From the NCBI GenBank assembly GCA_015143295.1, contig CM026570.1, forward strand, positions 27,473,250 through 27,537,249: 64,000 bases of DNA, in the 5' to 3' direction. Below, piece by piece: positions 1 to 12,301 of this stretch (its first letter is position 1; each line of letters starts with the position of its first letter). The DNA comes from Tetracentron sinense. Its lineage: Eukaryota > Streptophyta > Magnoliopsida > Trochodendrales > Trochodendraceae. Under the pieces are notes generated by a model. It worked only from the letters and a program-made list of their open reading frames with translations, did no database searches and had not been told where the DNA came from. The position numbers and the translations under genes are program-made.

Positions 1-1106
1 TAATAGAGGTCAACTAAATCTACAAGAAAAGCAAGAAATTTCGTGGATGGCTAGAGGAGTGCTATTATTTACCAACCAATCACAAACAAAGAATGATGAT
101 TTCCCGGATTCCCGCCTAATCTGGACAGTACTTACTAATTTGGACATAACGTTTGACTCAAAATTCGGATTAAGGCAAGGTTTAATGTTTTGGAAAGAAG
201 ACTTAAAGAGGAACAAAAATTGTATTTCATGAAGATCTCGTAATTCGGACGTTTAAGGGGTCAAAACATGTCATCAAGTGGAGGGAAGTGCAATTTTTGT
301 TGGAATTTTGGAATTAGAAGTTTCTCTTTTTTTTTTTTTTTCCCTTCTCTTCTTCCCTTTTGTCTATATAAACCTAAAGTAAGAGACTTTTGGGGCTCTC
401 TGATCTTTTCTCATTCTCTTTTCTCTCTTCTTCTTTTAGTTTTTTTTTGAGTTATTTTATTGTAGTGTTTGGAACACCATTAAGGAGGATGACAACTCCA
501 ATCATGGTGGGCTAAACACCTTTCTAAGGTTAGGGATTGAAACCTTTTTCCGATTTATGTGGATGATGTGGATGGTTTAATCATTAATTTTAATTGAATA
601 ATTCTTATTTTGGTTAATTGTTCTTCTCTGTATGCTCTTTGATTTCATATGATCTATTGATATATGGAATGCTTGGATCCCCTGTGAGTTAGATACAGAG
701 TACTCTTCAAATTTCTCTAATTATTCAATTGAATTTAATGGTCAGTGATTTTATTGTATAATTTTCCATCTAGATTAAATTTTTATTTAATTCTACATGT
801 GTTTTCATCCAAATCTAAGCATAAGGAGGGATAGGTGGATTTTCCTGAAGCCTTAGACCTCTTTTTTCATTGCTTTACAGTTATCAGTGATTTTTGCTCC
901 ATTCTCATTAAGTGGAAAACCGATTTTAAATCTCTCTTTTCTCTAGATTTCGTTTCCTTAATTCTTGTTGCACAATAGTCAATCCCTGTGGATTCGACCC
1001 TGTGCTCACCAGATACATCAACTGTGTCACTTGTGCAATTGCAAGTATATTATTTTTACTCTTGATTTTATGTCCATTAATTTATATTAAATTAAGTTGC
1101 AACAAA
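1..1106 (+). repeat. LTR-like remnant with a TATA box, family unknown
   Basis: No gene is seen. A TATA box (TATATAAA, 365-372) is followed by a T/C-rich stretch (397-450), as in a plant LTR promoter and leader. Further on, around 979-1000, comes the phrase ATCCCTGTGGATTCGACCCT, which I recall as common in plant gypsy LTRs and leaders. Together these suggest an old LTR read on the plus strand. No matching second LTR, primer site or boundaries were found, so the family and ends are open. Confidence 0.4.
365..372 (+). promoter_or_regulatory. TATA box of LTR-like remnant
   Basis: TATATAAA followed about 25 bp downstream by a pyrimidine-rich region typical of plant transcription starts. No start site can be proven from sequence. 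Confidence 0.35.
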
Positions 1107-1281
1107 GGGGACATGTAAGAGGTATCGCGGTATGACGAGGTTGTCAAGGGATACGCAGGATGTCGAGGACACACGGGAGTGTTGAAAGGGGGACATGCAG
1201 GAGGTGATGCTGTGGTATGACGAGGTTGTCAAGGGGCACACATGATGTGAAGGACACATGGGGGTGTCGAAAGGGTTGGAG
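1107..1281. repeat. Two-unit tandem repeat, about 88 bp each
   Basis: Two adjacent units share the phrase TATGACGAGGTTGTCAAGGG, followed by a variable stretch, a GGACACA block and a GTGTTGAAAGG or GTGTCGAAAGG end. The units differ by scattered substitutions and small indels. It probably belongs to the untranslated part of a decayed retrotransposon. Confidence 0.55.
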
Positions 1282-1589
1282 CATGTCCAAGAGGCGCTAG
1301 CCAGATTGCTTTTGAAATGGCCTAGAGGCGCTGGATTTTGATGATGTCATGCAGGGTGTAAAGGTAAGGATGTTTTCCCATGACTCTGATAACTGCGACT
1401 CTCAGGGATGCATGGTGTCGGCTTCTTCTGCTTGTCTTTATCAGGGCTGCCTAATACAGGTTGGTACGACTAGGTCTCCATACCGGAAGCTCTGTTTTTG
1501 AAAAACATTTTTAGAAAAATGTTGGACTTTTGTAAAAGTTTTTGATTTTAACAAAAAAAGTGTTTAGCTAGCTTCTTGATTTACAAGGA
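1282..1589. other. No gene recognised
   Basis: No coding potential, RNA gene or repeat was recognised. It may be the continuation of the Tat-2 3' UTR, but I found no matching stretch in Tat-1. Confidence 0.3.
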
Positions 1590-2374
1590 AATTGCCTTTG
1601 GTAGGGCTTAAGGGACTTTGTTGTTTGTCTTTCACTCTCGGAGAGTGGAGTATGACCCAGAAGAGGTTTCATTACCATTGGGGATGTTTGGTGGTAGACC
1701 TGCTTGTCTTACCGCTGCTGGAGATTGGAGACTCTGTTGGGCAGAAGCTTGCTATAGAGCATTTGGAAGCTTCCAGACTCTTGTTGGGGAGAGTGTTTGT
1801 AAAGAGCAATTGAAGGCTTCTATTGGGGATCCGCTGGGGAATTTAACCACTGTCTTAGACCACTGCTGGGGAGAGAACTCTGCTGGAGACCACTACCGGG
1901 GAATCTGTTTTTTAGTGCCATCTGCTAGGGATGATTGGGAGTTCAGCGAGACTTATTGCTGTCCGATTTTATTGCCAAACTGCTCTTCAACTTTTCTCCA
2001 TTTTTTACCCTTAGAATGACCAAGTCATGAGTTTCGCATAATTTTTGCCCAATAAGGCCGTTGCCAATTTTCCTCATGCCTACGAAGCTGGTTGGTTTTA
2101 GTCTCTTTTTTGCCCTTAGTCGCAAGACTAAGTTTGGGGTCACGTAATTTTTGCGCAATGAGGCCATTGCCAGTTCTTACTCATGCCTGCGATTTGTTGG
2201 GAAAAATGGATCTTCTCCCTTCCTTGCCCTGAATGGCGCCCTACTGACGATTGTGTTCTGCTGGGGATGTAGATGTGATACTGTGCTTGCACTCGTAGAT
2301 TCTAGGGGATCTAGAAAGACTTAGAGTGGGATGAAATGTAGGTTAGAGGACCGAAGTTTGGGATACCCCAGGAT
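1590..2374 (-). mobile_element. Tat-2 3' UTR fragment, left of the copia insertion
   Basis: The stretch 1990-2374 is collinear with 28970-29330 in the 3' UTR of Tat-1: both carry a phrase about 'ccctt(a/g)gaatgaccaagtc', two 'ttttgcgca' blocks and 'ggggatct(a)..gacttgag' before a break. It stops at the 5' LTR of the copia element and resumes at 12302. The part 1590-1930 has degenerate TCTGCTGGGGA motifs that also occur at 12390-12500. No protein is encoded; open frames here are fortuitous. Confidence 0.6.
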
Positions 2375-4573
2375 TGTTAGACATATATGCCCACAAAGCC
2401 ATTCCGGAATTGTATTTATCTATTTTTTAATCAATAAATGTATATTTTACATTCACACATTTTCTTCTACATTGGGTAATATATCTAAAATATCTCATTG
2501 GATGAGACTACTTTGTCCCTTAGGTAACATTGTAGGAAAAACCATCTAATTAGTTGATAACTGATTGCTAAGGAGATATGGTTTTTCCAGTTCCTTGTAG
2601 ACCTAAAATTGTTCTAAGTTAATCAGGATACATCTGGACAATGTATTCCTAATAACTTACACATTGTTAGTTCCATATGATAGAGTGATGAATCTCAATC
2701 ACTGAGAGAAGGGTCTCTTGACTAAGATGTGGATATAAGTAAGAAATACTTATATTGCAACTGGATCGCTCAGTGGATACCCTTAGAACTATATTTAGTC
2801 TTTATATTTAGGGTAGTCCATATGACAGATTGTCCTTAACCTGAGAGGTCGACATCTTCTCTAGTATTTGCCTATATAGCTTTGATGTAGCCAATCGTCA
2901 ATGTCCAACACACCGGACTAAATATGGGCTCGTTGGGTTATGTACGCTGTACTGGAAGAAGTGTGTGTACACTCAACAAGGATTCCACTACTCTTATAGA
3001 GTAAATAATATTGAGTTGATACTTGTCAAAACTGGACTTGAAAAACCCAGCGCTGGTATTTATCGATGAAATGGTTTTATCGAGGAATTTATTTTATGTA
3101 TAAAAGAAATGTAATTATTATTATTATTTCTTTTAAAGAATTTATAAAATGTTTTGAAAGTCCAAGTTTGACTAAAAGTATCAAAGAGAATGAGTTCTCA
3201 ATATAAGCCAGGGATTAAAGACAGTATTAGATATTGTCCCGTAAGCTTATAACAATATTGGAAGTGGAGGGACTAATTTGTAAACAAATCTTGAGATAGA
3301 AATACCTGCAAGTAATTATCTATTTTCCGGAGGTTAATCACATTGTGTTAATGGACATTAATTGTGATTGGTGGAAGTCCAGGGATATAGATAAAATTCT
3401 ATAATCTTAATGGAGTGTATGAAAGGTGTTTCCTAATAACAATGCTTTAACCAAAAGGTTGAGTACTTGGTCCCACAACCGGAAATAAGAGATCTCTTTA
3501 GATCCTACACACAAGGACTTTCTTAAAGTATTTTAATTTAATGATTTATTAAATTAATTAATTTCTCTAATAAATCACTATATGGTATAGTGAAGCTCTA
3601 AAAGGTGGAATCACATTAGATGTGAAAAACCAAATGGGTAGGACCCATTGGAGAATATTTTTAAAAGAATATTTAAATTGACCATAAAGGGTTAGGAACC
3701 CTTGAGGAAGTGTGGGAGTGGGGCCCACCTAGGGTGGGACGCCCACTTCATGGAGGATTCTATTTTGTTACTCATTAATTAGTTTCTAATTAATTTAACA
3801 CCTTCTTGGATAAGGTTTGTTAATTAGTTAGTTAGTTACTAATTAAAGATTCCTTGTTGGACAAGGAGTCTATATTGGTTTCTTGCTAATCAAGGAATCC
3901 AAATTGGATTAGGATAAGGATAAGATTAGTTGGACACGAATGGATGCGATAAGTTTCTATTTTGATTAATCCTATTTTATTATGGAGAAATCAAAAAGGA
4001 AATTAATTGAGGACTTCTAATTGGATTAGAAAGAGGACTCTTGGGTTGCAAGCGACCCAAGCCTAGCCTATTTCATGGGTGGACGTCCAACACTTATGGA
4101 CAACTAATTAATTTCCAGATTTGGAAATATCTTTCCTCTCCTCAAATGCCTCAGGCCCAGCCCCTCTCTCTCTAGTTGTGTACGGTCAGCCCCCTTCCCC
4201 CTTTCTTCTCCATTCTTGTGTTCTAGTTTTGAATATCAAGAAGAGATCAAGATCCCATCTTGAAGAATAAAGATTGGATCTTTTTTTCAAGATTCATAGA
4301 GCTGGAAATTTGGAAGGGCCATTAGCTTCCATTAGAGAAAGCTTTAAAGAAAAAGAAGGTCCGTGTGGATTGCGAAAGAGACTTGGCATTTGTGAAGTTT
4401 TGCCGGTATCGCTATTATCGTGGATTTGACTTAACAATTTCTAAGTCGCAAAGGTGATTGTGATTTCTTACTCTCATTGAATAAAAATCAATTAGAATCT
4501 TAGTTTGATCTTTGGATTTGATATATGCCCCCCAAAAACTATTTTTCTGAAATTAAAAAGAGGCATACTTTCA
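2375..4573 (+). repeat. 5' LTR of copia element
   Basis: Direct repeat of 10120-12301. It starts TG, ends CA, and is 2199 bp, long for copia. It is AT-rich with many short inverted repeats and no ORF of note. It was inserted in the Tat-2 3' UTR. Confidence 0.93.
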
Positions 4574-4588
4574 GGGGTATCAAAGCCT
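4574..4588 (+). other. Primer-binding site (initiator Met tRNA type)
   Basis: GGGGTATCAAAGCC directly after the LTR resembles the plant initiator-Met site TGGTATCAGAGCC with two changes. Confidence 0.75.
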
Positions 4589-6330
4589 TGGCTATGCTTC
4601 TCTTTGATTTTAGGGTATAATCAAATTTTAATTATATCACTATTACCCTCCCTATAGATTTTGGCTACCCCTAGTGATGAATCTTTTAGATTCTTGATCA
4701 CTTCTTGATTGTTAGATAATCATTAGTAGGGCTTAGGGGTTCCCCTGTTATTATTGAGAGAATAATAATTTAGCCCTACAAATTAGTGTGATATTAATTT
4801 TTGTTTTGGATGATTTCAAAACATCTCTCAATTAATTTAGGGATAGGTATTTAGAGATATTTAAATTTGATAATAGCCCCTTAAGGATTTAGAGATCCTT
4901 TTAAGTAATAAATTAAATTGTTTAATTTATTCTGAGAGCCCCGGGTTAGCATAAATAATATATAATATATTTATCATGATAAATAAATATTATTTTATGT
5001 GTTGGATGGGTTCCAAAAATCATACCTCCTTCTCTTTTCCCTCCCCTCCCCTTTTTCTAAATTTTAGAATAGGGTTGCTGATTTATGGTGGACTAAATCA
5101 ACCGAAGGAGATGTCCGGAGAACCATTGCAAGATAGCAAAATTGTAGTATGGCTTTATTTAATTCCCCTGTTGTAATTAAATAAGGTCGTATGATTTTTG
5201 TGAACCCATTGTGAGATTATAATATGATTATAATTATTATATTATTATTCATGTGATGATTAATAATTTTTTTTTAGCTCGGAAGTTGTGATAATTGTGA
5301 TTATCGCTTTTATGATAATTTAGGATAATTGGATTTTAATTCAATTAATGGATTGCGTTTAATTATAAATTGTTTATATTTAGACACAATACATTACTAG
5401 TACTCTTTTGGACGTGGAGTTTGTGACCCATGCGGAGATTTTTATGTAAAATCTTTGCATGCGAGATTATTGGATAATCGTGTCTGAAAAGACAGTAATC
5501 GTAGATGGATCACTAAACTGACATCCAAATACCCTAAGGTAATAGGGATGAGTAGGTTTTGATTATAAGGTGAATTTCCTAATGATCAAAACCCCCTGTG
5601 AGCACTAGTGGGAGTTTATCACTCCTTTATAATCCTATTATCGAAAATTTTCATAAATCATATGATGAATATTTGAATAATGATATGATCATGCCTGTTT
5701 AATATTGTTCCCTTCAAGAAAAATATTAAGTGATAATAAATGAGATTATTAATCCTAAGGCCTTCTATTATCAATAAGACTAGGAATTAATTAGCCTGAG
5801 TCTTGTCTTGCCAAAAGGTATTAACATAATTCAGTCTGAATTAAACTCCTAGAGACTTATTTCTATTGTAGATAAGTTTGTGTATGGCTTGATAAGGAGT
5901 GTCAACTAAAATGGGGGCACAGCCTTACTCGATCATATGACGAACGAGAATAATGGATTTCACTTAAACAAGGAAACATGGCGGCTGAAACAGTAACAGT
6001 CATGTTGTCCTTGGAGGTTGCAAGAAAATTGGGAATCACTGATTTACATAAGGAGTTATGCATAAGATGCTTAGTGATGGATGGTTACTATCCACCTTGT
6101 AGTGCATGTGTGGTACGATCTTAAAATGGAAGATTACATGTGTAATATGAGAATCTCAATACTCATCTGGAATAAAAGGTTTATTCCCTAATTTCATATA
6201 CTGAAGGGAATGATGAAATTTGAAGAAAGATGAGAGGATCATCAGATTTTAAAATCCCAAAAATCCGATGAATATATGTGTGAAAATAAATGTAATAATT
6301 TATGCTTATTTTATTGTGTAGATATAAGCC
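4589..6330 (+). other. Long untranslated leader of copia element
   Basis: About 1.74 kb of AT-rich sequence between the primer site and gag. The only notable frame is a 48-codon ORF at 5978-6124 that starts MAAETVTVML and contains four cysteines; I do not recognise it, and it may be chance or a short leader ORF. Confidence 0.6.
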
Positions 6331-7200
6331 ATGAATCCCTTTTCCAAGATTCTAGAAGAGAATCGGTTGACTGGTCTAAATTTTGTGGATTGGAAAAGAA
6401 ACCTTGACATTGTGCTTATCTCTCAGAAGATAGCTTATGTCCTCACATCCAACAATTCGGAATTTGATGAGGCAATTCAAACTCCTGAGGCAGTTGAGAA
6501 AGCCTCAAAGTGGCATGAGTCAAATAGTTTGGCCAAATGCTACATGCTTGCATCCATGTCGAATGTCCTTCAGCAACAGCACGAGGGTTTTGCTATAGCT
6601 AAGGACATATTGACTAATCTCAGGGAGATGTTTGGGGAATAGAGCCGAACTGCTAGGCAGTTGGCAATGAAAGGACTGACGGGGACCAAGATGTCTGATG
6701 GTAGCCCAATCCGGGAGTATGTTTTCAAGATGATAGGGTTCATTAATGAACTCTTGACCCTTGGAGCGGATCTTGATCAACAGAGTTAAATGGATGCGAT
6801 CCTGAACTCTCTCCCGGAATCCTTTTATGCTTTTATGTTGAATTTTAACATGAACAAATTGGAGACTTCTCTGCCAGAGCTCCTAAACATGTTGCAAGGA
6901 GCTGAGGAACTTATGAAGCGTACCAAGCTCTATGCAAATGTGGCAGAGGGAGTTGGACTTTCAAAGGCCATGCCTAAGGGCAAAGGCAAGAAAAAGAAGA
7001 AGTCCAATTTCTCCAGGTTCCTCAAAGGCAAGAAGGGTAAGAACAAGAAAGCTTCTGAGAAGAAAGACAAGGAAAAGAATCAAAATGTCTGCTTTTATTG
7101 CAAGAAACCAGGTCACTGGAAGAGAAATTACAAATTCTACTTAGCATCCCTCAAGGACAAGCCTTTGGAAGGTATGTCAGATTCTTTCCTCATTGAATCT
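6331..7200 (+). pseudogene. gag: Copia gag, broken
   Basis: The first 103 codons encode a typical copia Gag start (ENRLTGLNFVDWKRNLDIVL), the capsid-like UBN2 region that packages element RNA. A TAG at 6640-6642 interrupts it where family members usually have Gln, and a TAA lies at 6787-6789 just before MDAILNSLPESF. The remainder (6790-7170) has a Lys-rich linker and a zinc knuckle whose pattern should be C-x2-C-x4-H-x4-C; here it reads CFYCKKPGHWKRNY, so the last Cys is Tyr (TAC). The nucleic-acid-binding finger is therefore damaged besides the stops. No functional Gag can come from this copy. Confidence 0.88.
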
Positions 7201-7715
7201 AATTTCATTATTAGTTCCTCAAACTCTTGGTGTGTAGATAGTGGATCTACCTCACATATTTGTAATATGTTATAGGGGTTTCAGGAGAGCAAAAAGCTCA
7301 GTGATGGGGAAGTCAAGATAAGGATGGGAACGGAAGCAAGTGTTGCTGTGATCGCTATCGGGACTTATATTTTAGAATTTGCTTTGAATAGGATTTTGGT
7401 TTTAAAAGACTGCTTATATGTGCTAAACATGCGTAGAAATTTGATTTATGTTTCTAGTTTAATCGTTAATGGTTATTCAGTGCATTTTGATACTAATGTA
7501 GTTATCAAATACAATAATAGTTTTATTGTTTCCGGCACATTTTCTAATGGTCTTTATTATCTTGATCCTATAAGAAATTCTGTAAATAACATTGAGGATA
7601 AAGAATCCACCAGTGTGACACCTCAGAAAAGAGGTAGAGAATCTATGAATCCAACATACTTATGGCATTAGATTAGGCCATATCAATTTGGATAGGCTCA
7701 ATAGATTGGTAAAGG
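7201..7715 (+). pseudogene. pol: Copia protease and GAG-pre-integrase, broken
   Basis: The aspartic protease active site is visible as WCVDSGSTSHI (about 7231-7263). A TAG follows at 7273-7275, after which the fold continues (IYVSSLIVNGYSVHFD). The zinc-binding pre-integrase start LWH is followed by a one-base loss near 7669; in the next frame the expected LRLGHINLDRLNRLVKDG can be read at 7671-7722. The protease would cut the Gag-Pol polyprotein; this copy cannot be translated through. Confidence 0.85.
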
Positions 7716-8558
7716 ATGGTCTTACATGTTGAACCTTATCCAACTTGTGAACCTTGTTTGGAAGGTAAAATGACCAAAAGGCCATTTACAGGCAAACCTA
7801 TGAGAGCCATAAGTGTATTGGAATTAATTTACACTGATGTATGTGGACCTATGAATCATTCAGCCAGAGGTGGCTTTATCTACTTCATTACATTCACAGA
7901 TGATTTTTCAAGATATGGTTAAATATATCTAATGAAACACAAGTTGGAATCTTTTGAAAAGTTCAAAGAATTCCGGAATGAAGTAGAAAAGTAATCAGGT
8001 AAATGTATTAAAACTCTCAGATCCGACAGAGGAGGAGAGTACCTTTCGAATGAGTTCATGGATTATCTTAGAGATAATGGAATTTTATCCCCAATGGACT
8101 CCCCCAGGAACACCCCAGTTTAATGGTGTTTCAGAAAGAAGAAATCAAACCCTACTGGATATGGTTCGTTCAATGATGAATAATACTGATTTGCCAATAT
8201 CCTTTTGGGGATATGCATTAGAGACTGCAATCTATCTATTGAATAGGGTACCTTCTAAGTCTATTTCCAAAACTCCAATTGAGCTATAGATGGGGTGAAA
8301 GCCTAGTCTAAAGCATGTCAGAGTATGGGGTTGTCCTGTTCATGTGCAAAAGCAGAACTTCGACAAGTTGGAAAGTAGGACTGAGAAGTACCTATTCATA
8401 GGATACCCAAAAGAAACTCATGGATATTATTTCTATAATCCTAGCAAACAAAAAGTGTTTGTAAGCAGGAATGCCATTTTTTAGAAGAGGATATGATCCT
8501 CAATAGAAAAGATGGATTTAGAATTGATCTTGAGGAGTAAAGTCAGGATAAAGTAACC
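7716..8558 (+). pseudogene. pol: Copia integrase, broken
   Basis: The CEPCLEGK zinc-binding end and the three catalytic positions of the DDE core are readable: the first Asp in IYTDVCGPM, the second in the frame 8006-8045 (SDRGGEYLS) and the Glu in PQFNGVSERRNQTLLDMVRSMM (about 8113-8178). Stops occur at 7920-7922 (TAA), near 7993 and at 8287-8289 (TAG), and there is at least one frame change around 8040. Integrase inserts the cDNA into the genome. The C-terminal part (8290-8558) continues in pieces with KHVRVWGCPVHV. Confidence 0.85.
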
Positions 8559-9400
8559 ATGGTTAATCTCATCTTAACTAAACCTTTAAATATACAACAG
8601 CCTAGGAGAAGTACAAGGATCAGTCGACCTCCAGATATATTGTCTTATCAACATGAGGTATGTTTTATGGAATCGGATTCCTTAGACGATGATCCTTATA
8701 CTTATCAAGAAGCAATATGTGATATTGATTTTGATAATTGGAAAAAGGCCATGAAATCTGAAATGGATTCCATGTACTCGAATGGTGTCTGGACCCTGGT
8801 TGAAAAACCTAAGGGAATTAGACCTATTGGGTGAAAATGGATCTACAAGAGGAAATGTGGATCCGATGGAAAGATAGAGAAAGGGTATAGTCAAAGAGCT
8901 GGTATCAACTATGAGAAAACCTTTTCACCAGTAGCAATGCTAAAGTCCATCAGAATTCTGTTATCAATTGCAGCCTTTTATGATTATGAGATATGGCAGA
9001 TGGATGTCAAAACCGCATTCTTGAATGGAAACCTTCAAGAGGATATTTATATGGACTAGTCCGAAGGTTTTGAACTCCATGGCCAAAATAATAAAGTTTG
9101 CAAATTGAAAAAGTCTATTTATGGCCTTAAGCAAGCTTCTCGGAGTTGGAATATCCGTTTTGATGAATCAATCAAATCGCTTGGTTTTCAACAAAACATG
9201 GATGAGGCATGTGTGTACAAGAAGGTTAGTGGGAGTGTATAACTTTCCTAGTTCTTTATATAGATGATATTCTACTCATTGGGAATGATGTAGGAATGTT
9301 TTCAACGGTTAAAATCTGGTAGTTATGTAACTTTGCAATGAAAGACCTCGATGAAACTTCCTATATTCTTGGTCTTGAATTGTTTAGAGATTGAAAGAAA
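8559..9400 (+). pseudogene. pol: Copia reverse transcriptase, broken
   Basis: The start of RT reads AICDIDFDNWKKAMKSEMDS, then WTLVEKPKGIRPIG, TGA at 8832-8834, and KWIYKRK. Conserved blocks follow: WQMDVKTAFLNGNLQEDIYM, then a TAG at 9057-9059, LKKSIYGLKQASRSWN, and the catalytic motif as YIDDILLIGND (9256-9290), one frame away after an indel near 9240. Further stops occur before 9400. RT copies element RNA into DNA; this copy is dead. Confidence 0.87.
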
Positions 9401-10105
9401 AGGATGCTGGGATTGTCCCAAGTCAATTACATTGACAAGATCTTACGCAAATATAGCATGAAAAATTCCAAGAAAGGGTTTTTACCCTGTAGACATGGAA
9501 TTAGTCTCTCCAAATCAAAGTGTCCAAAGACTGATGATGAAAGAGAGCAGATGAGTCATATCCCATATGCATCTGCAGTGGGAAGTCTCATGTATGCTAT
9601 GTTGTGCACAAGACCTGATATTTGTCACGCAGTAAGTATCGTGAGTAGATATCAATCAAATCCGGGTCCTGAGCATTGGACAGCAGTTAAGCACATTTTC
9701 AAGTATTTGAGGAGGACAATGCACCATTGTTTGATTTACAGTGGAGAAGATGTATCGTGAGTAGATATTTTTGCTGCATGTGATGCTGTAAAGGAAGCAG
9801 TGTGGATAAAGAAGTTCATTCATGAACTTGGTGTTGTCTCCTCGATTGAATCTCCTATCACAATTTATTGTGATAATAGTGGTGTTATAGCTCAAACCAT
9901 AGAGCCTAGAACACATCAGAGGATAAAGTACATTGAAAGGAGATTCCATTTGATTCGAGACATTATCAAGAGAGGAGACATTGTGTTATCCAAGATTGCG
10001 TCAACGGATAACGTGGCGGACCCATTTACTAAAGCACTACCTCAGAAGGTGTTTGAGAAACATCTAGAGTTGATGGGTGTAAGATACAAAGGAGATTGGC
10101 GTTGA
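9401..10105 (+). pseudogene. pol: Copia RT end and RNase H with internal deletion
   Basis: The frame 9404-9760 covers the RT thumb (SAVGSLMYAMLCTRPDI, SNPGPEHWTAVKHIFKYLR). It stops after YSGEDVS and resumes as ACDAVKEAVWIKKFIHELG in the frame ending at 10105. Between these points copia RNase H normally has about 60 residues (the tDsDwagd..kSTSGyvF..G..isW.SkkQ..va.STtEAEY block) with catalytic Asp and Glu; only about 5 codons lie here. The C-terminus (NVADPFTKALPQKVFEKH) is intact. The element has thus lost its RNase H active site by deletion, not only by point changes. Confidence 0.87.
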
Positions 10106-10107
10106 GT

Positions 10108-10119
10108 GCAAGTGGGAGA
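10108..10119 (+). other. Polypurine tract of copia element
   Basis: CAAGTGGGAGAT directly before the 3' LTR start TGTTAG, the usual copia plus-strand primer. Confidence 0.85.
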
Positions 10120-12301
10120 TTGTTAGACATATATGCTCACAAAGCCATTTCGGAATTGTATTTATCTATTTTTTAATCAATAAATGCATATTTTACGTTC
10201 ACACATTGTCTTCTACATTGGGTAATATATCTAAAGTATCTCATTGGATGAGACTACTTTGTCCCTTAGGTAACATTGTAGAAAAAACCATCCAATTAGT
10301 TGATAACTGATTGCTAAGGAGATATGGTTTTTCCAGTTCCTTGTAGACCTAAAATTGTTCTAAGTTAATCAGGATACATCTGGACAATGTATTCCTAATA
10401 ACTTACACATTGTTAGTTCCATATGATGGAGTGATGAATCTCAATCACTGAGAGAAGGGTCTCTTGACTAAGATATGGATATAAGTAAGAAGTACTTATA
10501 TTGCAACTAGATCGCTCAGTGGATACCCTTAGAAATATGCTGTCTTTATATTTAGGGTAGTCCATTTGACAGATTGTCCTTAACCTGAGAGGTCGACATC
10601 TTCTCTAGTATTTGCCTAAATAGCTTTGATGTAGCTAATCGTCAATGTCCAACACATCGGACTAAATACGGGCTCGTTGGGTTATGTACGCTGTACTGGA
10701 AGAAGTGTGTATATGCTCAACAAGGATTTCACTACTCTTATTGAGTAAATAATATTGAGTTGATACTTGTCAAAACCGGACTTGAAAAACCCAGCGCTGA
10801 TATTTATCGATGAAATGGTTTTATCGAGGAATTTATTTTATGTATAAAAGAAATGTAATTATTATTATTATTTCTTTTAAAAAATTTCTAAAATGTTTTG
10901 AAAGTCTAAGTTTGACTAAAAGTATCAAAGAGAATGAATTCTCAATATAAGCAAGGGATTAAAGACAGTATTAGATATTGTCCCGTAAGCTTATAACAAT
11001 ATTGGAAGTGGAGGGACTAATCTGTAAACAAATCTTGAGATAGAAATACCTGCAAGTAATTATCTATTTTTTGGAGGTTATTCACATTGTGTTAATGGAC
11101 ATTAATTGTGATTGGTGGAAGTCCACGGATATAGATAAAATTCTATAATCCTAATGGAGTGTAGGAAAGGTGTTTCTTAGTAACAATGCTTTAACCAAAA
11201 GGTTGAGTACTTGGTCCCACAACCGGAAATAAGAGATCCCTTTAGATCCTACACACAAGGACTTTCTTTAAGTATTTAATTTAATGATTTATTAAATTAA
11301 TTAATTTCTCTAATAAATCACTATATGGTATAGTGAACCTCTAAAAGGTGGAATCACATTAGATGTGAAAAACCAAATGGGTAGGACCCATTGGGGAATA
11401 TTTTAAAAGAATATTTAAATTGACCATAAAGGGTTAGGAACCCTTGAGGACGTGTGGGAGTGGGGCCCACCTAGGGTGGGACGCCCACTTTATGGAGGAT
11501 TCTATTTTGTTACTCATTAATTAGTTTCTAATTAATTAAACACTTTATTGGATAAGGTTTGTTAGTTAGTTAGTTAGTTACTAATTAAAGATTCCTTGTT
11601 GGACAAGGAGTCTATTAGTTTCTTGGTAATCAAGGAATTCTAATTGGATTAGGATAAGGATAAGATTAGTTGGACACTAATGGATATGATAAGTTTCTAT
11701 TTTGATTAATCCAATTTAATTATGGAGAAATTAAAAAGGAAACTAATTGAGGACTTCTAATTGGATTAGAAAGAGGACTCTTGGGTTGCAAGCAACCCAA
11801 GCCTAGCCTATTTCAAGGGTGGACGTCCAACACTTATGGACAACTAATTAATTTCCAGATTTGGAAATATCTTTCCTCTCCTCAAATACCTCATGCCCAG
11901 CCCCTCTTTCTCTAGTATTGTACGGTCAGCCCCCTTCCCCCTTTCTTCTCCATTATTGTGTTTTAGTTTTGAATATCAAGATCCCATCTTGAAGAATAAA
12001 GATTAGATCTTTTATTCAAGATTCATAGAGCTGGAAATTTGGAAGGGTCATTAGCTTCCATTAGAGAAAGCTTTAAAGAAAAAGAAGGTTTGTGTGGATT
12101 TCGAAGGAGACTTGGCATTTTTGAAGTTTTGCCGGTATCGCTATTATCGTGGATTTGACTTAACAATTTCAAAGTCGGAAAGGTGATTGTGATTTCTTAC
12201 TCTCATTGAATAAAAATCAATTAGAATCGTAGTCTGATCTTGGGATTCAATGTATGCCCCCAAGAACTGTGTTTCTAAAATTAAAAAGAGGCATACTTTC
12301 A
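10120..12301 (+). repeat. 3' LTR of copia element
   Basis: 2182-bp direct repeat of 2375-4573, same ends (TGTTAGAC, TACTTTCA). Differences from the 5' LTR are mostly transitions plus a few small indels (for example loss of about 12 bp near 11980). Confidence 0.93.

Larger units (their letters stand above)
2375..12301 (+). mobile_element. Ty1-copia retrotransposon, full structure, non-autonomous
   Basis: A 9.9-kb element with two about 2.2-kb LTRs that begin TGTTAGAC and end TACTTTCA, an initiator-Met-type primer site, a polypurine tract, and the order gag, protease, integrase, RT, RNase H, which defines copia. Flanking 5-mers are AGGAT (2370-2374) and GGGAT (12302-12306), a target duplication with one mismatch. 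Host sequence on the two sides joins into the Tat-2 3' UTR. A hand comparison of the first 325 bp of the LTRs shows 9 mismatches, 8 of them transitions, so it is not recent. All coding domains carry stops or frameshifts, and RNase H has a large deletion. Lineage within copia is not assigned. Confidence 0.93.
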
